62,149 bases of DNA from Lachnospiraceae bacterium (GTDB lineage Bacteria; Bacillota; Clostridia; Lachnospirales; Lachnospiraceae): the NCBI GenBank assembly GCA_011959105.1, contig BLLU01000025.1, positions 1 to 62,149 of the forward strand, given 5' to 3'. This document shows, one piece after another, positions 1 to 7,336 of the stretch. The notes below the pieces were generated by a model, which was not told where the DNA came from, searched no databases, and saw only the letters and a program-made list of their open reading frames with translations. Both the position numbers and the translations under genes were made by a program. Each line of letters starts with the position of its first letter. Position 1 is the stretch's first letter.

Positions 1-7
1 TTCGCTC

Positions 8-70
8 GTCAAATTCATAAATAGCCAGCCCCTCGAGCTGGCTCGGGGTCTGGTTATTTATGAATTTGAC
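8..70. repeat. Long near-perfect palindrome at left edge
   Basis: Positions 8-28 and 50-70 are inverted repeats of 21 bases with one mismatch, which is a G-U wobble in one RNA orientation. The intervening 21 bases fold further: CCC at 30-32 with GGG at 46-48, CGAG at 34-37 with CTCG at 42-45, closing a four-base loop. The whole element forms a single hairpin of about 28 pairs. No T-run follows on either strand within a few bases, so it is not a canonical terminator. It may be a dispersed palindromic repeat or the end of a small mobile element; the sequence alone does not decide. Confidence 0.75.
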
Positions 71-145
71 TCTGCCCTACACGCACATTATACCCAATTT
101 ATTCCTAAAATGCAATTGTTGTTGATAAAAAGTTTGAACGACCGC

Positions 146-1042
146 TTATTGCGGCCGTCCCTGGTTTTTCCATCTTTTTAATGTGGGAAGCAGAGCCAGC
201 ATTTCTTTTCTGGCGTCCTCCGGCGTTCGGTCTTGGCCTATCCGAAACGGGATGCAGCTTTCTATCATCTCCTCCATGGTTTCGTCTTTTCCGAAGTTCC
301 CGTTGGGAAAGCAGTATTTGCAGTAGTCGCTGTTTCTGCTCCCGTCAGCGTTTTTTCCGTAATCATTGGCTCCCATTTCCATGCCGCAGCTCTGGCATAT
401 GGTTTTCATGTCGCTCCTCCTGTCTTGTGTTTCCGTTTCGGAAACAGCGTTTGCGGTATACCCGCCGGTGATTTCACAGACATTGTTGTCCGGATCAAAA
501 ATGTGAAAATAGTAATAGCCCTCATGGACTTTCTTAATCTCCGTCATCCTGCCGATCTTCAGCCCCTGCAGTCTCTGATATTCCCTCCTTAAGTCCTCCA
601 CCCAGAAATTCAGTACAAACTTGTAGTCTCCGTCCCCATAGTGATGTCCCGGCAGATTTTCCTCATTCATGACGGACAGGCATTTGTTGTCAAAGAAAAA
701 TTCCGCAAACTTATTGCCGCAGTTTCTGGTGGACACCCCCATGGACAGAAGCTGCTCATAAAACGACACAGAGGCCTCAAAATCCCTGGCAATCAGATAG
801 ACGGATCCCAGATGCAGTTCCTGGGGACGAAGTTTTCCGGCCTCCTCCGGTTCCAGCAGGATACCGTCGGTCCCTACGGAAAACAGTCTGCTCATCTGTA
901 TCACTTTGTCAATCTCCGGCAGCGACTGGTCCATCTCCCATTTGGAAACGGACTGTCTGGAAACAGCCAGCTTTTCCGCCAGTTGTTCCTGGGTAAGCCC
1001 GTTATTTATGCGAAGCTGCTGTATTCTGGTTCCGATACTCAT
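146..1042 (-). CDS. XRE-family HTH / glyoxalase-fold / zinc-ribbon fusion protein
   Basis: This 298-residue protein has three parts. Residues 1-60 are an XRE-type helix-turn-helix (LTQEQLAEKLAVSRQSVSKWE). Residues about 75-195 resemble a VOC/glyoxalase-bleomycin resistance fold (YLIARDFEASVSFYEQLL, ending HIFDPDNNVCEITG). Residues about 212-298 form a putative zinc-ribbon module starting CQSCGMEMGANDYG, with a second pair in YCKYCFPNG. The ATG is preceded by AAAGGAGG at ideal spacing. The HTH suggests DNA binding and the VOC domain suggests sensing or binding of a small ligand; this is inference from domain families. The gene stands alone, with 205 bases to the spoIVA terminus upstream. Each domain is familiar; the three together are less so. 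Confidence 0.8.
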   Translation of the reverse strand: MSIGTRIQQLRINNGLTQEQLAEKLAVSRQSVSKWEMDQSLPEIDKVIQMSRLFSVGTDGILLEPEEAGKLRPQELHLGSVYLIARDFEASVSFYEQLLSMGVSTRNCGNKFAEFFFDNKCLSVMNEENLPGHHYGDGDYKFVLNFWVEDLRREYQRLQGLKIGRMTEIKKVHEGYYYFHIFDPDNNVCEITGGYTANAVSETETQDRRSDMKTICQSCGMEMGANDYGKNADGSRNSDYCKYCFPNGNFGKDETMEEMIESCIPFRIGQDRTPEDARKEMLALLPTLKRWKNQGRPQ

Positions 1043-1247
1043 GATTTTCCTCCTTTGGTTTACTATAACATTTATTGTACCTGCCCGGGAACAAAATATC
1101 TACCAAGTATTCTTGGAATTTCCGCAACTGCCGGTTGCATCTCGCAGGGATTTAAATGTCTTTTCTCAGGGGATTGACTCCGTTTTTTTCCGCTTTCACG
1201 CTGATATCGGGAGCCGTGCGTATGCAGCAGCTCCCGATTCCATCAGG

Positions 1248-2735
1248 CTAGATAATGATACAGATCATGCCTCCGTTACTGTCATTGACGATCTTTTGCA
1301 TGGTATCTTGCAGTTTCACCTGGCACTCGTCCCCTATGGAGGCAATTTTGGTGGCGATGCCGTCATTTACAAGCTGTTCCACGGATTTACCGAATATATT
1401 GGTCTCCCAGATTCCCTCTCCCTCATGGTCGGTATTGTTGATGTACTCAATCAAATCCTCCGCCTGCTCCTGGGTGCCCACAATGGGGGCGATCTCCGTC
1501 TCAATATTGGCCTTAATCATATGAATAGACGGACTTACAGCCTTGATTTTAACCCCGTATTTATTGCCATGGCGTATGACCTCCGGCTGGTTTAAGACGA
1601 TTTCGTCCTTCATGGGCATCACCACGCCATAACCCTTCATCCGCACCATGTTCACGGCCTGGAGCACCTTGGAGTACTCCGACTTCATTCTGGCGAATTC
1701 CTGCAATTTGGAGAGAAGCTGATACTCGTCCCCGATATCCTCCCCCACCATCTCCGTCAGCATCTCATAATAGTAGGCATCGTCTGCCTCCAACTGGATT
1801 CGGACGCAGCCGTCGCTGAGGGAAATCTGGTCCACTTTGGTACGCTTTACATACTGGCTGTCAATGCTGATGGGATGCTCCAGGCAGTCCCGCAGAGTGG
1901 TATACTCCTTCATGATCCCCTTCACCCGCTCGATCAGTTCCTGTTTCATCCGATTGTCCCGGGGCAGCATCTCCACCCATTTAGGCATAAAGAATTCTAT
2001 CACCGATATGGGGAACTCATACAAGACATTCTCCAGAATCTTATGGATATCTTCTTTCTTTAGCTGTTCGCAGTTCACAGGCAGCACGGCGACACCGTAT
2101 TTATCCTGCATCTGCTCCGCCAGCCCCCTGGTCTCCTCGGAGTAGGGTTTCTGACTGTTTAAAAGAACCAGAAAGGGTTTATGTAATTTTTTCAGGGCCG
2201 TGATGGTCCTCTCTTCCGCCGGCAGAAAACTGTCTCTGGGAAGTTCGCCGAAGCTGCCGTCCGTGGTGACTACCAGACCGATGGTGGAATGATCGTTCAT
2301 AACCTTATCCGTGCCGATCTCCGCCGCCTTGGTAAAAGGAATCTCATTCTCAAACCAGGGGGTTTTCACCATCCGCTCCGCGTTTTCCTCCATGTGCCCC
2401 GCCGCGCCGTCCACCATGTAGCCCACGCAGTCAATCAGCCGTACATCCACCTCCACGTCCTCGCTGAGTACCACATGGGCCGCCTCTTTGGGAATGAATT
2501 TGGGTTCCGTGGTGGTGATGGTGCGCCCTCCGGCGCTCTGGGGCAGTTCGTCCATGGCACGGGTCTTCGCATGTTCATCCTCCATATAAGGCAGGACCAT
2601 CACATCCATAAAGCGCTTTATAAATGTGGACTTTCCCGTGCGCACAGGCCCCAGCACGCCGATGTAAATCTCCCCACCGGTCCGCTGCTGTATATCATGA
2701 TAGAGGTCATAAGTATTCATCGAATAATTCTCCAT
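1248..2735 (-). CDS. spoIVA: Stage IV sporulation protein A (spore coat ATPase)
   Basis: SpoIVA is the ATPase that polymerises on the forespore surface to form the basement layer of the spore coat. The 495-residue product has the family's Walker A near the N-terminus (GPVRTGKS, residues about 29-36) in the usual context RTGGEIYIGVLG, and ends in the characteristic hydrophobic tail GGMICIII. The start at 2735 is chosen because GGGAGGT lies 8 bases upstream; an in-frame ATG at 2792 would add 19 residues foreign to the family, and one at 2720 has no better site. Length matches the family. The gene shows that the host makes endospores. Expression under the mother-cell factor sigma-E is expected from other spore-formers; I did not identify that promoter here. 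Confidence 0.96.
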   Translation of the reverse strand: MENYSMNTYDLYHDIQQRTGGEIYIGVLGPVRTGKSTFIKRFMDVMVLPYMEDEHAKTRAMDELPQSAGGRTITTTEPKFIPKEAAHVVLSEDVEVDVRLIDCVGYMVDGAAGHMEENAERMVKTPWFENEIPFTKAAEIGTDKVMNDHSTIGLVVTTDGSFGELPRDSFLPAEERTITALKKLHKPFLVLLNSQKPYSEETRGLAEQMQDKYGVAVLPVNCEQLKKEDIHKILENVLYEFPISVIEFFMPKWVEMLPRDNRMKQELIERVKGIMKEYTTLRDCLEHPISIDSQYVKRTKVDQISLSDGCVRIQLEADDAYYYEMLTEMVGEDIGDEYQLLSKLQEFARMKSEYSKVLQAVNMVRMKGYGVVMPMKDEIVLNQPEVIRHGNKYGVKIKAVSPSIHMIKANIETEIAPIVGTQEQAEDLIEYINNTDHEGEGIWETNIFGKSVEQLVNDGIATKIASIGDECQVKLQDTMQKIVNDSNGGMICIII

Positions 2736-2798
2736 ATATAAGAACCTCCCGCCTATACTGGTATATGTATATGCGAAAGGTTCCCAATCCATGAATGC

Positions 2799-3975
2799 TT
2801 ATTCTTTTTCCCGCTGTAAAAACAATCCGGCCAGCAACAGCACCGGGAACAGAATCCCGGCCAGAATGCCTTTGTGCAGATCGTCTCCAAATGCCCCCGA
2901 CACAAAGCCCACCAATGTGGGGCCTGCCGAACAGCCGATATCCCCGCCCAGGGCCAGCAGCGCAAACAGCGCGGTCCCGCCTCTTTTGATGGAAGCAGTG
3001 GCTCTGCTGAACGTTCCCGGCCACATGATTCCCACGGACAGCCCGCAGACACCACATCCCAGCAGACCCACCCAGGGAACGGGCACCAGGGAGATGCACA
3101 GATAGGATGCCACACAGAGCAGGGCGCTCCCTGTCATGAATTTCTCCAGTGCCACCTTCTCCCCGTATTTTCCGTAAAAAGCCCTGGCCCCGCCCATAAG
3201 CAGGGCAAAAAACATGGGACCCGCCAGATCCCCCAGGGTCTTGCTCACCCCCAGCCCCTTCTCTGCGAAGGTGGAGGCCCACTGGCTGACGGAGAGTTCA
3301 CTGGCCCCAGCGCAGACCATCATCAACATCAGCAGCCAGAACTGCCGCATTCTGAAAAGTTCCCTGACCTTCAGCCCTCTTTCCCCCTCCTGGATCAGCG
3401 GGGCAATGGGAACTCTGGCAAACAGAAGGCCGTTGGCTATGGGCACCGCGGCCCACACCAATGCCAGGATCCACCAGTTTCCGATGCCGAATAACCAAAA
3501 AAAACAGGGTGGATATCAGTACCACTCCCACCTGCCCCCAGCAGTAAAAGGAATGCAGCATGCTCATGGCCTTCTCTTTGTTATCCGTGGGACAGGACTC
3601 CATCACCGGACTCACCAGTACCTCCAGCAGGCCGCCCCCCACGGCATAGCATACCACGGAAACCAGCAGACCCGCATAGGCATTGTCCAGCATCCGGGGC
3701 AGGACGGTGAGCCCCGCCAGCCCCAGAGCCGCCATGCCATGGGCAATCAGCATGGAAACCCGGTAGCCGATTCTGTCTACAAAAGTCACGGAAACCAAGT
3801 CCACTGTAAGCTGTACGGCAAAATTCACCGTGATCAGCAGCGTGATCCGGGACAGAGGAATGCCATAGCTGCTCTGGAATGTGAGAAAAAGCAATGGCAC
3901 AAAATTGTTCACGATAGCCTGGACGATATACCCGGCAAAACAGGCATTGACGGTCCACTTATATCCCTTGTTCAT
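2799..3975 (-). pseudogene. MFS transporter split by a +1 frameshift in an A8 run
   Basis: Two overlapping reading frames together make one major facilitator superfamily transporter of about 390 residues. The N-terminal half reads from ATG 3975 (MNKGYKWTVNACFAGYIVQA, with AAGGAG 11 bases upstream) to about 3505. The C-terminal half continues in another frame to 2799 (ending LLAGLFLQREKE). The break is at a run of eight A (3497-3504; T8 on the coding strand). Removing one base restores the continuous text STLFFWLFGIGNWW and joins six helices to six helices. It is either a real inactivating mutation, a phase-variable tract, or an assembly or sequencing error. The substrate is unknown. The frame stops 63 bases before the spoIVA start. 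Confidence 0.85.
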
Positions 3976-4091
3976 TTTGCGCAGTCTCCTTACATCTTTT
4001 AACCGCTCTCCGCATCCATCCTCGGCAGAGCCTCCCTATCCTGAGATGATTTTCCGTTTCAAATATATTGCCCGGAGCGTCTTTGCCTCTT

Positions 4092-5318
4092 CTATATATT
4101 GGCGACCACTCTCTTAAAACTCTTCTTGCCCCGCTTTACCACCTTGCCCTCGCCGGCAAAGTCCGCTTTGGTGTACACTGTCTTGATATCCGACACCTTC
4201 TCACCGTCTACGGTGACGCCGCCCTGTTCCACCGCGCGTCTGGCTTCGGAGCGGGAAGCGGTAAGACCGGCAGCCGCTACCACGCCGATAATATCAATGG
4301 TTCCATCCTTAAAGTCGCCCTCCTGCAGTTCATAGGTGGGCATATTTTCCGCATTGCCCGCGCTGAACAACGCCCTGGCGCTCTCCTGAGCCTTTCGGGC
4401 CTCCTCCTGACCGTGTACCATGGCAGTCAGTTCATAAGCCAGAATTTCCTTGGCCTCATTGAGTTTGCTGCCCTCCCAGGCGTCCATGGCCTGGATTTCC
4501 TCTATGGGCAGGAAGGTCAGCATCCGCAGGCATTTCAGCACATCCGCGTCCGCCACATTCCGCCAGTACTGGAAAAACTCAAAGGGAGAGGTTTTCTCGG
4601 GATCCAGCCACACTGCCCCCTTCTGGGTCTTGCCCATCTTCTTTCCTTCGGAATTCAGCAGCAGCGTAATGGTCATGGCATAAGCGTCCTTGCCCAGTTT
4701 GCGGCGAATCAGCTCTGTGCCGCCCAGCATATTGCTCCACTGGTCATCCCCGCCGAACTGCATATTGCAGCCATATTTCTCATACAGGCACAAAAAGTCG
4801 TAACTCTGCATGATCATGTAGTTGAACTCCAGAAAACTCAGCCCTTTCTCCATACGCTGCTTATAGCACTCTGCAGTGAGCATTCGGTTCACGGAGAAAT
4901 GCACTCCCACATCCCGGATGAACTCGATGTAGTTCAAATCTCTGAGCCAGTCCGCATTGTTCACCATCATAGCCTTGCCCTCGCCGAACTCAATAAAGCG
5001 GCTCATCTGCTTTTTAAAGCACTCGCAGTTGTGGTCGATCTGCTCCGTGGTCATCATGGTCCGCAGATCGCTCCGGCCAGAGGGATCCCCGATCATACCC
5101 GTGCCGCCCCCCACCAGGGCGATGGGCCGGTTGCCCGCCATCTGCAGACGCTTCATCAGGCAAAGCGCCATGAAATGTCCCACATGGAGGCTGTCTGCCG
5201 TGGGATCAAAACCGATATAGAAAGTCGCTTTTCCATTATTGATCAGTTCCTTGATCTCCTCCTCGTCCGTCAACTGGGCCAACAGCCCTCTGGCTTTTAA
5301 CTCGTCAAATACTGTCAT
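4092..5318 (-). CDS. tyrS: Tyrosyl-tRNA synthetase
   Basis: Class I aminoacyl-tRNA synthetase that charges tRNA-Tyr. The 408-residue protein has the HIGH-type motif HVGH (residues 45-48, in [10 protein letters not shown]), the KMSKS-type motif as KMGKT, and a C-terminal S4 RNA-binding domain ([15 protein letters not shown]). The start at 5318 follows AGGAGAG at good spacing; the longer in-frame ATG at 5357 adds 13 unlikely residues. Length and architecture are those of the bacterial TyrS family. The gene lies directly downstream of a T-box leader whose specifier codon is a tyrosine codon, so expression should rise when tRNA-Tyr is uncharged. Confidence 0.97.
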   Translation of the reverse strand: MTVFDELKARGLLAQLTDEEEIKELINNGKATFYIGFDPTADSLHVGHFMALCLMKRLQMAGNRPIALVGGGTGMIGDPSGRSDLRTMMTTEQIDHNCECFKKQMSRFIEFGEGKAMMVNNADWLRDLNYIEFIRDVGVHFSVNRMLTAECYKQRMEKGLSFLEFNYMIMQSYDFLCLYEKYGCNMQFGGDDQWSNMLGGTELIRRKLGKDAYAMTITLLLNSEGKKMGKTQKGAVWLDPEKTSPFEFFQYWRNVADADVLKCLRMLTFLPIEEIQAMDAWEGSKLNEAKEILAYELTAMVHGQEEARKAQESARALFSAGNAENMPTYELQEGDFKDGTIDIIGVVAAAGLTASRSEARRAVEQGGVTVDGEKVSDIKTVYTKADFAGEGKVVKRGKKSFKRVVANI

Positions 5319-5474
5319 CTCTTCTCTCCTGTTCTGAATCCTGCAAATCCTGGACACTTCCGGCCGGAAGCTGCTCTATCCGCATTTGTGGACGCCGTTT
5401 TTCCAGGCATGTCCGGGATACTGCCGTTTATGGTTCCGCCAGCCCTGCCAAAGACACGGCCCCTTCATGCATAT

Positions 5475-5504
5475 AAAAAGCCCCGTCCCGCAAAAGGACG
5501 GGGC
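5475..5504 (-). terminator. T-box intrinsic terminator of tyrS leader
   Basis: A nine-pair GC-rich stem (GCCCCGTCC at 5480-5488 with GGACGGGGC at 5496-5504), read on the minus strand, is followed by TTTTT (5475-5479). It lies just after the T-box sequence and about 155 bases before the tyrS start, so it is the premature terminator that the T-box controls. Confidence 0.92.
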
Positions 5505-5775
5505 CAGCACCCGTGTTACCACCTTTTTTCCCACAAAGCTCACGCTTTATGGCTCTGAGAGTATTCCCGCACGGCACCCCGCCGTCAAAATACCCCGGCC
5601 GATATCGGGGCCTGCCGTCAAAGCCTACTCTGCGGGAAAACAATGCATTTCGGTTTGCTGCTCCGAGAGGTATTCCTGTCAGGCTTTATGCGCCTCTCAC
5701 CATCCGGCGGCTCTCTGTATAAAGCGGATTGACAGTACTCTTTCTCTTCAACGCATTCCAGTCTATTCAAAATCA
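5475..5775 (-). promoter_or_regulatory. Tyrosine T-box riboswitch leader
   Basis: This roughly 300-base leader fills most of the 530-base gap between tyrS and the glycosyltransferase gene. Read on the minus strand it shows the parts of a T-box: Stem I with an AGTA (S-turn) strand followed by CTGTCA, which pairs exactly with TGACAG; then the specifier loop GGAATACC, with the codon UAC (Tyr) at 5672-5670; then the conserved T-box sequence AAGGTGGTAACACGGG (about 5512-5527) that pairs with the free tRNA acceptor end; then the terminator at 5475-5504. The choice of UAC as specifier agrees with the downstream gene. T-boxes switch between antiterminator (uncharged tRNA bound) and terminator. Confidence 0.93.
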
Positions 5776-5781
5776 AGAGCC

Positions 5782-5810
5782 ATTCTACATGATATGAACA
5801 AAGATGTCAA
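5782..5810 (-). promoter_or_regulatory. Sigma-A promoter for the tyrS T-box leader
   Basis: On the minus strand TTGACA (5810-5805) is separated by 17 bases from TAGAAT (5787-5782). The -35 box is a perfect consensus. Transcription would start near 5775, at the foot of Stem I. Confidence 0.85.
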
Positions 5811-5848
5811 CCTTTTTTCCCAACTTTGAGAACACATTGCCTATGATT

Positions 5849-7300
5849 CTATCCCACGGGAGCCAGCCGGTAAATCACAAAGTCATAATACATATAGGAA
5901 AACCGAAAAGCCTCCTCCGTGTTATAATAGGGAGCGAAACCTGGCAGATCCCGATCCTCGAAGGCATACAGCCAGATATTCCCCGTCACGTCCTTTAGCT
6001 GTTCCCACTGAGTGAACACGGTGGTATTGCGGAACGGAGAAAAGGGAGGCAGATAGCCGTAGGCCATGTACTGTTGACCGGGATGGTACACATTCAGATA
6101 CAGCGTGTGGATGTCCGTGGCCATGATCAGATCCTCCGGCCGGATATTTTCCTGATAAAATGTCTGGTATGCCTCCAGTCCCCCGTCATATTCCAGTTCC
6201 AGTTCGGAACGATATTGCAGACCAAAGCACAGCAGGAAAACCAAAAGCACCGCCGCCTTGATTTTGCCGGAGGAAATCTGCTTCATACCCACTGCGTACC
6301 ACAGGGCCAGAATGCCGAAGCCGGGAAAAACATAACGTCCCAGAAAGCAGGGTGTCACATAGTAGGAAAGCAGGCAGCCCGCCAATGTGGTAATCCCCAG
6401 GATGCCCATGCCCCAGGCCGGGATATAACCTCCGCTCCTGCGCATCCCATCCACCGCATAGTAGCCCAGAAACAGGGTGAGCGCCATACCCAGATAAATC
6501 ACCGGTGTGATGGGGCTGTCCATGGCGGAAAACCATTCCTTGCAATAATCCATCAGGGTGTACAGGCCCGGTACAAACGCCTCCTGGTTCGCCCCCGCGG
6601 AGGCAATGCGGGACTGCATCTGTCTGCAGATAACCAACAGCCAGGCCCCATAGCCAGCCGCCACCGCCAGCCCGCTTCCCAGATACCATTTTATACAGAC
6701 ATATTTTTTCTTCCAAAGCAGTGCCCCCAGCAGGAGCAGGTACAGCAGAAAGGTCTGAACCATGGTAAAGGTATGACTGTAGACACTGCCCAGGGCGCAC
6801 AGACTAAACAGAACCCACTTTTTTCCGGAAGGTTCCCTGGCAAGGCCGCAGGCCAGCAGCCCGGCGGCGGTGAAAAAGAACAGCCCCATGGCATACATCC
6901 GGGCATTGCCGGCCTGTATGCACATACTGGGCATCAACAGGGAAAACAACATAAAGTATACCGCCGTCTGCTCGTCATACAGCTTTTTCACTCCATATTT
7001 TCCCAGAAACAGATAGGCTGTCATAAAAAGCAGGGAAAACAGCTTGATGGAAAAAAAACAGGTTCCCCCGCCGCAAAGGGTATAGAAGCCTTTCAGCAAA
7101 ATGTAATAAAATGGAGCATGGACATCCTGGGACGTGATCTCCACCAGTTCCCCCAAAGGACGGGAGATCAGCGCCGCCGTGTACCCTTCATCGTACCATA
7201 GATTGTCGGTGACACAGAGCGGCCCCCAGAGCAGCAGCCCCGCAAAAGGAAGTATTTTCCATAAAATATGCATTATATTTTCTGATTTCACAAACTTCAT
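5849..7300 (-). CDS. GT-C fold membrane glycosyltransferase (PMT/ArnT-like)
   Basis: A 483-residue polytopic membrane protein with about ten or more hydrophobic segments. After the first helix it has NLWYDEGYTA (residues 33-42), the acidic pair (D37-E38) on the first external loop typical of lipid-linked-sugar GT-C transferases, followed by DVHAPFYYILLKGF, a pattern common in dolichyl-phosphate-mannose and ArnT-like enzymes. Such enzymes take sugar from a polyprenyl-phosphate carrier on the outer membrane face; the acceptor here is unknown. The start follows a weak GAAGG site. The gene is 36 bases downstream of the large lipoprotein gene on the same strand and is probably co-transcribed with it, so the lipoprotein or a surface polymer could be linked to its job; that is speculation. 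Confidence 0.75.
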   Translation of the reverse strand: MKFVKSENIMHILWKILPFAGLLLWGPLCVTDNLWYDEGYTAALISRPLGELVEITSQDVHAPFYYILLKGFYTLCGGGTCFFSIKLFSLLFMTAYLFLGKYGVKKLYDEQTAVYFMLFSLLMPSMCIQAGNARMYAMGLFFFTAAGLLACGLAREPSGKKWVLFSLCALGSVYSHTFTMVQTFLLYLLLLGALLWKKKYVCIKWYLGSGLAVAAGYGAWLLVICRQMQSRIASAGANQEAFVPGLYTLMDYCKEWFSAMDSPITPVIYLGMALTLFLGYYAVDGMRRSGGYIPAWGMGILGITTLAGCLLSYYVTPCFLGRYVFPGFGILALWYAVGMKQISSGKIKAAVLLVFLLCFGLQYRSELELEYDGGLEAYQTFYQENIRPEDLIMATDIHTLYLNVYHPGQQYMAYGYLPPFSPFRNTTVFTQWEQLKDVTGNIWLYAFEDRDLPGFAPYYNTEEAFRFSYMYYDFVIYRLAPVG

Positions 7301-7336
7301 TTTTCTTCTTCGCCTTCTTTGCTTATATTAATTCCG

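Noticed and set aside
1206..1238. Nine-pair hairpin after spoIVA as a terminator
   Set aside because: The stem is good (ATCGGGAGC/GCTCCCGAT) but no U-run follows on the minus strand.
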